Source: Amyelois transitella
Lineage: Eukaryota; Arthropoda; Insecta; Lepidoptera; Pyralidae
DNA length: 64,000 bases
NCBI RefSeq assembly: GCF_032362555.1
Contig: NC_083526.1
Span: 3,678,001 to 3,742,000 of the forward strand
Direction of reading: 5' to 3'
Each line of letters begins with the position of its first letter. The first letter of the stretch is position 1. Under the pieces are notes generated by a model, which did no database searches, was not told where the DNA came from, and saw only the letters and a list, made by a program, of their open reading frames with translations. Shown piece after piece: positions 49,401-56,900 of this stretch. Position numbers and translations under genes: made by a program.

Positions 49401-49992
49401 CCATTGCCCTCATAAGTCTGAAAAATAAAGACAAATAAATTTCATAAAAGTTATAGTAAGTTTATCTCTTCAGAAAATGGCAAAAGCTTATAAATAAAAT
49501 TTTAATTTTCATGAAACAATAGAGCACTGAGAGTTGGTGATAGAATAGTGTTGTGATTGTGATGGTGATTGGTGATAGAATACAGAATGACAAGGGCCAA
49601 ATCCTACAGTGGTCATGTACCAATGATGATTCTGAGTTATGTACATTAGTTTGATCGCTGACTGATGCTCCTACAGTGAGGGCAATGCTTATCTTGAGAC
49701 ATTCAGGCAAATGGTGTGTAACAAGATCCAATATGGGTTAGGTTCTTTTGCTAAGTTGGAGAGTCTAGTTCTCTAGTCTGATTGCCAGGAACTCATTTGA
49801 TATTTTCTAACACACCTCACTCGAGACAAAATCAGAAGAAAATTAGAATAGGTCAATAAAAATAATGTACACCAAAATATCTACCTGTAGGCCAGATAAA
49901 GCGTTGAAAGTTTGTCGCAATTGACCTGTATCCATATTGAATAACTTAACATCAGTGCTAAAACACACTGTGCATGCCTTTAATTCTAACAT
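37428..49992 (-). CDS. ZAD-domain C2H2 zinc-finger protein, 13 fingers
   Basis: Fourteen exons join in frame: 49885-49992, 49283-49417, 48363-48911, 47898-48031, 47316-47643, 46704-46837, 45481-45555, 44774-44903, 43997-44133, 40687-40837, 39616-39729, 38490-38603, 37782-37935 and 37428-37528, giving 787 residues. The N-terminus (about 5-75) has the two CxxC pairs of an insect ZAD dimerisation domain (ACTVC, CLECT). An acidic Asn/Glu-rich linker follows. Thirteen C2H2 fingers then run from CEICSKSY to CHHCNRRF; only the last ones have a canonical THTNEKP or HTGEK linker. Exon 10 adds a basic RGRRGRPSK segment resembling an AT-hook. Several fingers are split by introns. ZAD proteins are nuclear, sequence-specific regulators or architectural factors; the target is unknown. 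The donor at 44774 is the weak GTCACT. Confidence 0.88.
37561..37736 (+). mobile_element. Short RTE-derived element, lacking its 3' end
   Basis: Starts GCCGTGTGGTTCCCGGCACC and continues through GGATGTCGTTAAAGGCGACT and ACCTGTCACTATTTGAATC. It stops before the CCCGCAAGG block. It lies in the last intron of the zinc-finger gene. Confidence 0.7.
38022..38352 (-). repeat. Interspersed repeat family C with inverted tail
   Basis: Minus strand starts AGCTGTGCCCGCGACTTCGT and ends GCGCGTTCAAACAAACAAAC, then CTCTTCAGCTTTATAATATT. The terminal portion is duplicated head to head, making a perfect palindrome centred near 38096. Other copies are at 39252 and 45728. The family is common in Lepidoptera; its class is unresolved. 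Confidence 0.6.
39130..39500 (+). mobile_element. tRNA-derived SINE interrupted by a family C fragment
   Basis: Contains a Pol III B-box-like GGTTCGAATCC at 39149-39159 within GGTCCCGGGTTCGAATCCCG, then GGGCATGATGAGAAAAGAAC and TATATAAGTATTTATTATAA. A family C fragment (39252-39420) follows. The SINE tail resumes with TATCGTTGAGTTAG, CTCGTAACACAAGTCTCGAAC and GAGGCTAACTCAATCTG. Alignment with the uninterrupted copy at 44185-44400 shows the nesting. The A-box half is diverged. Confidence 0.6.
39252..39420 (+). repeat. Interspersed repeat family C fragment nested in a SINE
   Basis: Begins AAGCTGTTGCCCGCGACTTT and GTCCGCGTTAATTTCGAG and ends TTATTATATGTATAGAT. It interrupts the tail of the tRNA-derived SINE. 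Confidence 0.5.
39819..39990 (+). mobile_element. Short RTE-derived element, internally deleted
   Basis: Has the CCGGCACTTTAGAA start, CCATGGATGTCATAAAAGGC and GGCGATGGATTATCAACCTG, then jumps to GTTGGCTCTGTCTACCCCGC and AATATGGACGTGACTATATG. Confidence 0.65.
40262..40420 (-). mobile_element. 5'-truncated RTE-like LINE, 3' end
   Basis: Closely matches the 3' coding end and tail of the LINE at 21497 (GGAGGGGTAGGCAGAGACTA on the plus strand, then TGCATACTTCCTTCGCTTC). It lies in the zinc-finger intron between exons 10 and 11. Confidence 0.8.
40421..40651 (-). mobile_element. 5'-truncated short RTE-derived element with 11-bp target duplication
   Basis: CAGTATAGATA at 40421-40431 and 40641-40651 brackets a minus-strand copy that lacks its first 40-odd bases. 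It keeps GACATCC...GATTCTTTTTTAGACGATGG and the CCCGCAAGGGATATAGACGTG end. It lies directly beside a truncated LINE and 36 bp from the zinc-finger exon at 40687-40837. Confidence 0.75.
40823..41036. repeat. 72-bp tandem repeat, about three units, over a splice acceptor
   Basis: The motif ACAATTAAATACAACAATTA recurs at 40842, 40914 and 40986, a period of exactly 72. Each unit runs from zinc-finger exon 10 sequence and its splice acceptor, through intron, into the first bases of the truncated LINE (AATAGAAAAGGGTATGTT). The third unit continues into the rest of that LINE and carries a 4-bp insertion. Confidence 0.85.
41018..41356 (+). mobile_element. 5'-truncated RTE-like LINE, 3' end
   Basis: Matches the LINE at 21497-24925 from the codons for [14 protein letters not shown] to the end and (ATGT)n tail, on the plus strand (antisense to the zinc-finger gene). 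An 18-bp internal duplication breaks the frame (AGTAGTTAAAAGAAGTAG, near 41193-41210). ACTAGGTGTA at 40861-40870 and 41357-41366 looks like the target duplication, with the 72-bp repeats arising afterwards. Confidence 0.8.
41515..41745 (+). mobile_element. Short RTE-derived element
   Basis: Diverged near-complete copy: CCAGCACTTTAGAATAGAACC, CCATGGATGTCGTACAAGAC, GGCGATGGGCTGGCAACCTG and CCCGCAAGGGGTATAGACGTC. Confidence 0.7.
41880..41932 (-). repeat. Possible 5S rRNA-related SINE remnant
   Basis: Minus strand reads CTTGGATGGGTGACCGCTAG. This resembles the loop/box region of eukaryotic 5S rRNA (ACTTGGATGGGTGACCGCC). No flanking 5S structure was verified, so this is weak. Confidence 0.3.
42001..43407. 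mobile_element. piggyBac-type non-autonomous element with palindromic internal repeats
   Basis: A 1.4-kb segment in a zinc-finger intron begins TTAACCCTTTCCACGCCAA and ends with the reverse of TTAACCTTTTCAGCGCCAA (16 of 19 match), both bounded by TTAA. TTAA targets are typical of piggyBac. The interior has no transposase frame. It carries repeated palindromic blocks of the form TCTGATATATCAGACTTTGGCG near 42271, 43098, 43328 and 43371, with a looser one near 42834. Confidence 0.65.
43731..43910 (+). mobile_element. Helitron-like non-autonomous element
   Basis: The right end reads CACCCGTGCGAAGCCGGGGC GGG TCGCTAGT, a GC-rich hairpin followed by CTAGT, as in lepidopteran Helitron-type elements. 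The left end is not sharply defined. It lies 86 bp from a zinc-finger exon. Confidence 0.5.
44185..44400 (-). mobile_element. tRNA-derived SINE, near-complete copy
   Basis: Minus strand begins GGCCTCTGTGGCGCAGCGGT (tRNA-like A-box half), then GGTTCGAATCC (B box) and GGCCAGGGCATGATG. The body contains CTCTGATTGGCCTGGGTCTT and the tail AACACAAGTCTCGAACTTAC and GAGGCTAACTC. The tRNA-like head is a Pol III promoter and not a functional tRNA gene. Confidence 0.7.
44435..44757 (+). mobile_element. Short RTE-derived element with internal insertion
   Basis: Starts CGTGTGGTTTACGGCATTTT and ends CCCGCAAGGGATACAGACGTG. After GGCGATGGGAC it is interrupted by about 95 bp containing a (GATA)n run, then resumes at CATGTCACTAAATCTCAATT. 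Its tail ends 16 bp from the weak donor of the zinc-finger exon at 44774. Confidence 0.7.
45080..45256 (+). mobile_element. Short RTE-derived element, internal deletion
   Basis: Cleanly preserved start CCGTGTGGTTCCCGGCACCA and end GACGTGACCATATGTATGTA, with the GGATGTCG...AACCTGTC middle missing. Confidence 0.8.
45338..45440 (+). mobile_element. Short RTE-derived element, 3' fragment
   Basis: Contains AATTCTATCATAAAGCTGAA, CGTGGC, CCCCGCAAGGTATACAGACG and an ATGTATGTA tail. It lies 41 bp from zinc-finger exon 7. Confidence 0.65.
45728..46400 (+). repeat. Interspersed repeat family C, longest copy
   Basis: Runs from ACTAGCTGTGCCCGCGACTT through TTATTTTGGGCATCAT and CCTTCCTCGATAAATAGACT to GCGCGTTTAAACAAACAAAC and AATATTAGTATAGAT. 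It is about 670 bp with no intact frame. It includes about 390 bp not present in the 38022 copy. Confidence 0.6.
46410..46560 (-). repeat. Interspersed repeat family D (LINE 3'-end type)
   Basis: Plus strand reads AAAAACTTTATTGTACATAA, then GCAGACTTATCTCTAGAATG and TTACAGTCAACTACG. This is homologous to 47130-47260, which has CTCTTTATTGCAC, GGCGGACTTATCGCTAATGC and TCCAGTCAACC. It is probably the 3' end of a LINE lying on the minus strand. Confidence 0.45.
46956..47085 (-). repeat. Interspersed repeat family B fragment
   Basis: Plus strand contains GTCAGATGGGAGTTGCTTCG, TGTAAAAATCTG and ACCCAATCTAGGACCAAAGA, the complement of the family B middle (AAGC-CTCCCGTCTGACC, GTCAGG-TTTTTACAC reversed). 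Confidence 0.45.
47105..47260 (-). repeat. Interspersed repeat family D with GATA microsatellite
   Basis: A (GATA)n run at 47114-47130 abuts AAAACTCTTTATTGCACTAT and the family D body. It ends near GGTGGAAGGCAAAC. It lies 56 bp from the zinc-finger exon at 47316. Confidence 0.45.
49060..49236 (-). mobile_element. Short RTE-derived element, old copy
   Basis: Plus strand reads CACATCTATATCCCCTGAGGGG, AAATAGTGACAGATTGCCAG, CCCATTGCC and AAGCCTATCC. It is diverged and lacks the first 40-odd bases. It lies in zinc-finger intron 2. Confidence 0.6.
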
Positions 49993-50890
49993 TTCACTAA
50001 AATTAATTTAACATTTCATAAATAAAAAATAGCAAAATTTAATTTTTACAAAGATGCAGTTCAGGTGACAGTTTGATTTGACAGAAAACCAAAGCAAAGT
50101 CAAAAGTATTTAGTGCTAAACTACCATAACTTTAATAGTGTTGCCCTTTCACACGTTCTTTTGTTGTATATACCATATGTTATAATTTGGTTTGCCTTGA
50201 AAAACTATGAAATCAATTTCTTTGTTCAATTTACAGCGTAATTCTTCTTTATTTAAGCTTTAAGTGTTGGAGAGACGAACCTCTTTAGAGTTTCAGAGGG
50301 TTTTTTACTACGCTTTTATTAGCTTAATTTCATCTTTGAATTGATTCTATTTTTGATAGATTTTGTTTTATCTTAATATAATAATTTTTCATGTCATGTC
50401 TCTCTGCCTCTCATCTTATACGTAACTTAAAATAAAATCTTTTATTTTACCGAGTGCTCTGTTATTTCAATTAAACCACTAGTCTGCTAAATTAGTATAT
50501 CTCTAATCCAAACCCAGAGGTGACATAAAGGCGCATCAAAACCTTAATTTTCTACCACAATTTTTTTATATTCTCGGTAACATTGCTTTCCAGTCACGGG
50601 TTAATACCCCCAACCATAAAAGGGTTATTTATTACCTCGATCATACTGGACCTACCTATATGGATTAACTCACTCTCTTGTGATAAGAATACATGATTAG
50701 TTGGTCAGATTGCCAAGTGAACAAGGGCACAGAGGCAGTAGGTACATAGCCAGACAATCAAGGGTTATTCAGAAACTTCTCTACCATTTTAAGATAATCC
50801 ATGGGAAATATAATTAAAAACGTATTTTTTTTTATACCCAGTTTTATTTCACTTACTTAATTTAAACTTAACAAGGAATCTAGTTTCACT
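49993..50890. other. Intergenic region between the zinc-finger gene and SNAPC4
   Basis: Both genes are on the minus strand, so this holds the zinc-finger promoter and SNAPC4 3' UTR. A minus-strand polyadenylation signal (TTTATT on the plus strand) lies at about 50844. No other frame or repeat was recognised. Confidence 0.4.
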
Positions 50891-53311
50891 TTAATATGTT
50901 TCATTAAACTCAATATTAAAATTAGTCTGCAATGTCACATTTTCTTTTGTTTTATCATCCTCATCATCTGGCAAATCAATATTATTGGAACTATAGTTTG
51001 ATGTCTGCGGTGTAGGAATGGCTGATCGACAAAAGACTGAAGTGGTACTAGAAGGCTGAGGACAAAGTATAATTGTTGGCAATACTTTTGGCTCAAAGAT
51101 ATATGGTTGTGGTGCATTCATCTGCGCAAGATCACCAGGGTTTTCATTTGACAAAAGGACAGGCCATAAGAATAACAAATTAAATCTATCCATCAGAGCA
51201 TTAAATTCAGCGCTATACTTCTTTCTGTTGTTTTGATAATATAAATTCAATGTTGGATCAGCATGGTCTTTGACATAAGACATAATAGTTTTGCAGCCAG
51301 TTATTGTAGCTAAATGTGGAGGTAAAACATATTCAATTGTATCTAATTTATTATTTCCCCACAAATCAGGGTTATTTCCTAATTGTATTGTTCTTACTGA
51401 ATTTGATTCTTTATTTCTTGAATAACATTTTACTTTGACCACTGGTACACAGTTTTTATCAGCATCCTCACCAAAATATTTTTTGAAATCAGCACTTTGT
51501 GTAAATTTTTCCTTGTTTAGCTTACACCTTAACAGCAGTAAGAGTTTTTCAATGTTTGTTGTATTGGAACTGTCGGAAGTAGGGAAGGGACATACCTCTT
51601 CAGTCTCTTCCTCTTCATCCTCCTCCTCGTAAATTGTTTCATGCTTATAATGATCACTTTTTAAAGCTTCAGTTACCAAAGTGGCAACAATAGCATCCTC
51701 AATTTCCTGTTCTGAACTATGTGCAGTGACAACTTTAGATTTTTTTTCTTTAACTTCACTTTGTATCCTGTTCTTTAAATTTTCTAAAGCATTATTTAAG
51801 TCTTTCATAGCATTCCCATGCCCCAGTCTACGGGAACCACGGCGAGGGGCAAATGATAAATCTAAATTTGGATACCGCTTCATCCATTTCAATAATGTCT
51901 TGTGCCTAGCTCTTAGTTGAGCCCTGTCTTTTCCAGGGAAAAATTCACAGACAGTGGCATAATTCGACATATTCTGATCTTGATTGGCCAAAAGTTGTAC
52001 TAGCTTCTTGTCTTCTTTTACTGACCACACAGTAGATACTCTATTTTTGCATAAAACTTGGTAACGGTTTCTTAGTTGTACAACAGATCTTCCAGGCAGA
52101 TATTGTTGTATTTTTCTGAAGTTATTCTTTATACCAAAATGATCAACAGCTGTCAAGATCACAGCATCTTCTTCTGGTATAAACCTGCCTTTCCTTTGCT
52201 CTTCCAATCTCATATATTTGTTGTAAATTTGTACTTTGGTACGATTTTCCATAGAAGCCGCTACCCTTCCCCATGGTATATAATTATCCTCCTTGTAAAA
52301 ATCCACCAGTCTTTTAAGGTATTCTTCTTCTTCTTTTGACCATTTTTGTCCTATGTCACTGTTCATATTTGTACGGTAGTACACAAAACACTGATATCCT
52401 GTCCTACCAGTATTCAGTTCTTTAGCTATCTGATCCCAGTCCTGCATTTTGTGGGAAAAGGCAAGCTTTTGTAACAAATTATGCTCAACTTTGGACCAAC
52501 TGCTCTTATTTATAGATGGATGCAAGAAAAGTTTCCATAGAGATCTATATTCATGGGCACTGTGTCTGTGGTTCAGCTTATTGGCTATAGTCTCCCAATC
52601 GTATTCCTGATCTACAGGCAAAGCTAAATCTTTTAAACTCTTCTTGTTAACAGCTTCAATCTGTTTTCTTAGTTCATCAACTTCATCATCAATATCATCA
52701 TCTCCAATACTGCTTGCCTTAGCATGCCGCCGAAGGCGCGATATCTGAGAATTCAATTCCTTAACTTGAAGATTTTGCGACATTTTTAAAATTTGACGAA
52801 TAAAGTCACTTTTGTCTTTCACAGTCCAACCAGGAATAGATGGTATAGAAGAAAAATCATACATTTCAGACTTCATCATCAGAATAGTGTCATCATTAGG
52901 GGGAGCCGGAAAAAAACTTTTATCCTTAAAGTAAGGTTTGCCACAAGACACATATCGGAATTGACTTGGTCTTTCTTGTGGATCAGCAATATCAGAAGCC
53001 TGAATAGATCTCAATTTTGCTTTACACTCTAAAAGTCTGGACATTAACATTTTTTCTAACTGGTGAAGTTTTTCATCAGTGAATTTGTTCAGTGCTATAG
53101 CCATTTCAATTTTGGACAAATCATCAGTCATTTGGTTAACGATAGGGCCGCTTGTGATGGAGGGGCAGCTCTCTGTGTTCGCCATATCAGAATAAGCTGT
53201 AGAGTCTTGCTCATCAGCTTGAAGAACGGCTCGAAGCTGCTCCAATTCTTTCATTTGAGTTTGCGTATCCTCATCAATTTCATCATCAACATCCATTTCG
53301 AAATCCGACAT
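50891..53311 (-). CDS. Snapc4: snRNA-activating protein complex subunit 4 (SNAP190/Pbp95-like), Myb repeats
   Basis: A single uninterrupted 806-residue frame, ATG at 53309-53311 and TAA at 50891-50893. The acidic N-terminus (1-60) is followed by a coiled region and FFPAPPNDD near 134-142. SANT/Myb repeats follow: a half repeat about 235-262, then full repeats about 270-318, 323-370, 376-422 and 428-475, each with spaced Trp/Phe such as SSWSKVEHNLLQKL, QKWSKEEEEYLKRL and STVWSVKEDKKLVQL. Four and a half Myb repeats with this order identify SNAPC4, called Pbp95 in Drosophila. It binds the proximal sequence element of snRNA gene promoters for Pol II and Pol III. The acidic stretch near 565-585 and C-terminus are less conserved. 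No intron was needed, unusual beside intron-rich neighbours. Confidence 0.9.
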   Translation of the reverse strand: MSDFEMDVDDEIDEDTQTQMKELEQLRAVLQADEQDSTAYSDMANTESCPSITSGPIVNQMTDDLSKIEMAIALNKFTDEKLHQLEKMLMSRLLECKAKLRSIQASDIADPQERPSQFRYVSCGKPYFKDKSFFPAPPNDDTILMMKSEMYDFSSIPSIPGWTVKDKSDFIRQILKMSQNLQVKELNSQISRLRRHAKASSIGDDDIDDEVDELRKQIEAVNKKSLKDLALPVDQEYDWETIANKLNHRHSAHEYRSLWKLFLHPSINKSSWSKVEHNLLQKLAFSHKMQDWDQIAKELNTGRTGYQCFVYYRTNMNSDIGQKWSKEEEEYLKRLVDFYKEDNYIPWGRVAASMENRTKVQIYNKYMRLEEQRKGRFIPEEDAVILTAVDHFGIKNNFRKIQQYLPGRSVVQLRNRYQVLCKNRVSTVWSVKEDKKLVQLLANQDQNMSNYATVCEFFPGKDRAQLRARHKTLLKWMKRYPNLDLSFAPRRGSRRLGHGNAMKDLNNALENLKNRIQSEVKEKKSKVVTAHSSEQEIEDAIVATLVTEALKSDHYKHETIYEEEDEEEETEEVCPFPTSDSSNTTNIEKLLLLLRCKLNKEKFTQSADFKKYFGEDADKNCVPVVKVKCYSRNKESNSVRTIQLGNNPDLWGNNKLDTIEYVLPPHLATITGCKTIMSYVKDHADPTLNLYYQNNRKKYSAEFNALMDRFNLLFLWPVLLSNENPGDLAQMNAPQPYIFEPKVLPTIILCPQPSSTTSVFCRSAIPTPQTSNYSSNNIDLPDDEDDKTKENVTLQTNFNIEFNETY

Positions 53312-53979
53312 TATGTTAAAAACTATGGAAAGATAAATGATCTATAAAATTAGTGAACACCAGAGATTTATACTACAGGAATCAATCTTAATATGATAAG
53401 GAACATGAAGGTATCATGAAATGAACACACAAATTATAGAATATTTCATTAAAAAAATTCGCAAAATCCCAAATCTGATGGTGTAGGGTGTAGGTACCTA
53501 CAACAAATCAATCAATCAAATCAAATGTCAATCAAGACAAGTCGTATGTCATTCTGGCGTTGATACACACTTAACAGGACAGGCAAAAGAAAGGTGGTGT
53601 TTCCTCTAATATCTGTTGATGGTTAACAATACATTGATGTTCATAGAACTTTGATATCTTAGCCAAGGACCACAATATAGTAAAAAGTGCGACATTCACA
53701 GTCTTCGTAGTTCCCATAGTTTCTTTAGACATTACATATTAATTTCTGTGCCATAATTCATAGACTATAGACCTTGGACGTCAATTTTGTTTTGATCTAG
53801 TTTTGTTTACATTAGTATCTGTGTGTGTATTGTTTCGTAGTTTGGTTTACAAAGTACATACTCAAACTATTTCATAAAATATAGGTTAATTAGAGCAAAG
53901 AACGCCTGAAAACTAGATGTGGTTTATTATTTTATATTCACTAGTATCAAGCATTAGCAGCCGCTAAGTAGGTACGAAC
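53312..53979. promoter_or_regulatory. Divergent promoter region, SNAPC4 (-) and Mlh1 (+)
   Basis: The two start codons are 668 bp apart and point away from each other, so both promoters must lie here unless distant 5' exons exist. No TATA box or long open frame is convincing. The Mlh1 ATG has good context (GAACATGG). Shared regulation is possible but is inference. Confidence 0.55.
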
Positions 53980-56900
53980 ATGGCAGAACCGGGGATAATT
54001 AGAAAATTGAGCGAAGAAGTTGTCAATCGCATTGCAGCTGGAGAAATTGTCCAAAGACCGGCTAATGCTTTGAAAGAGCTAATTGAGAACAGGTGTAATA
54101 TTTATTTAGTATACGAGTACTTTATATCATATATAAACCAGTTTTACACACATGTAGGAATGACAAAAAAATAGTTACCGTCCTCTTCCGAGGTCTAAAT
54201 TATATTTGTACCAAGTTGCTCCAAAATCGGTTTAGTGGCTAAACTGTGAAAAACAAACAAACTCACTGTAGTTGGGATTAGGGTCATGTGTGTACAAGAC
54301 TGTTACTTTTAAATATCTACTCCAGATTTGGTAGCTAGCTTAGAAAAACATGGTAAGATCAGCTGGTTTTCTTTTCATTAAAATTATTAAAGTAAAAGGC
54401 GTTTTAAGTTTACCACTTGTCACTATGTATAAATATTCAATTAATAAATGACAGGGTTCAAAATTGCCGTTACCTTTTCATTTATCCTAAAAACTGATCT
54501 AGCTGTACTGCTGTACAGCTGGTCTAACTGCACAAAGCCAACAGGTTTCAGTCCAGACTAAAGGCGCTACTGAAAACACTCTTAAGTGGAAAAGAGGGTT
54601 AAGTTATTTTTTTTTAATGCAGTTTGCATCAGTTAATCAAGGGAAGGTCTAATAAAAGTAGGATTCTTTTTAGGTAATGGGGTAGCAATCTAGATCTCAC
54701 TACCACCATTAAGCAAGGGATAAAGATGTGATTAAATACAGTATGTTAAATGACTGTTCAATCTTCACTGTTAACTTTTTCATGTGGTTCTTTCTAGTTT
54801 AGATGCAAAGTCAACCAACATCATAGTCACTGTAAAAGCTGGGGGTCTGAAGTATTTACAGGTAAGTTATTAATTACTAATTCTATGGTTCTATCCTTTA
54901 AGCTTTAACAATTGTCTCCAGTTTGGCACAGGTTTAGTTCTCCTGCTCGGAATATCAGGTCTTGGGTTCAATCCCAGTCAGTTTATTATGTACACTTTAC
55001 TAACAAAAAAAAGCAACATAGAACAATACAAAAAACAGGCTTCTATATGAAATACACATTATCACTTAACACTTATGGATTAAACAGACCCAATAGTCTC
55101 ATAAGTATCATCATTAGCCGGTTGGTCTGAATTGTACTGTTGTCTTTTACTTTACGACATATATAATAAAAGAGAGGTGGTCCCGTGAAATAATATGGGA
55201 AGTTTTTGTTTAGCTTAGCTTTTGCTCACTTGGTGTAAAAAATGACTAGGGCAGCATAGGGTCCATTTCATTTTGGTCAATAGAACACCTCACGAAATAT
55301 CATCATAGCCCTTTCATGTCGCGGTCATGATGTAGGTATTCTGGGGATGTTGGCAATAAATAGACAAATAAGCTGACACCAGGTGAGTCTTACAGATGTT
55401 TAATCATATCAAGCGCCCTGACGTGCGTTTAACACTTTTACTCATCACAAGCTGCTAAAGAAGTTCAAAAATATCTTCAGATCCAAGACAATGGCTCGGG
55501 CATCAGGAGTAAAGATTTGGATATTGTCTGTGAGAGGTTCACAACCTCCAAGCTGAGCGAATATGATGACCTGAAGCAGATCAGCACGTACGGTTTCCGC
55601 GGGGAAGCCCTGGCCAGCATCAGTCATATAGCTCATCTCACTATACTCACTAAGACGGCTGCGGCTAAATGTGCTTACAAGTGAGTTTAAGATGATGAAG
55701 TCTTGCTTTGCTAGTAAGAAAGTTTTCATAATAGTAACCTACTGTACTATTCCTACTGTAAATAATCCTATTTACAGTAGGGTGAATAAATCTCTGAGCC
55801 GTGTGGTTCCCGGCACCAATAAAAAAAGAATAGGACCACTCCATCCCTTTCCTATGGATGTCGTAGAAGGCAACTACGGGATAGGCTTATAAACTTGGGA
55901 TTCTTCTTTTAGGCGATGGACTAGTATATTGTCATTTGACCTTTCAGTCTTTTCAAGACTACGAAAACGTTGGCTCTGTCTACTCCGCTTGGGATATGGA
56001 CGTGATTGTATGTATGTATAGAGTCAGATCTGGGTTGTATTCTACAGAATATGTTTTACGTGTTCCACACAATAGTGCAATGCAATTGATAGTAAGAGAG
56101 CCCCCAGGGCTCTTGAGCTAGTAGAATAGTAGCATGACAATTTCACCATTACATATGTTCACTCCTTTTTCAGAGCTTCATACGAAAACGGCAAACTGAA
56201 GGGGCCTCTAAAACCATGTGCGGGCAATACCGGTACACAAATCACAGTGGAAGACTTATTTTACAATGTGCTAGCCCGTAAGAAGGCCCTCCGAAGCCCT
56301 ACGGAGGAATACACGCATATCATGGATGTGGTCGGTGGATACGCAATACATAATAGTCATGTAGGCTTTACATTGAAGAAATTTGGAGAGAATACCGATT
56401 TGAAAACACCGATGAAGTCCACTGTGATTGATAATGTTAGAATTGTGAGTTTTCTTGTGGTGGTTTTTAGTTGTCAATACTGAACAGCCAACATGGAAGA
56501 GTCGGTGGTTAGACTATAGCCTTGATCTAGGAGTGGGTCAGTCAGATTTTTTTTGCATGTAGATAAGACAAGAGCCATCTTAACCAGTTTAGTTTAGTTT
56601 TAAAACCATTGTCTCTGATGTACCCCCGCGGCTCCGACCGCGTAAATAAATAACTTTTACAAAAAGAAAACCGCCTCCAATTGGTGTTCAATTTCTTAAA
56701 CCTTCCAAGTGTAACAGACACTTTCATCAAAATCTTACTTACTAAACTAAACATACATACATACAGGTCAAACTGACAACCACCTTTTTCTTGAAGGCTA
56801 TTAAAACTTCGTTAATTTCCGTTTTCGCGGGAGTTTCGGCTAATTGTCTCATAGTGCACCCCAAGACGATAAATATAAGTATTTCTAGACTCAGCGGTTT

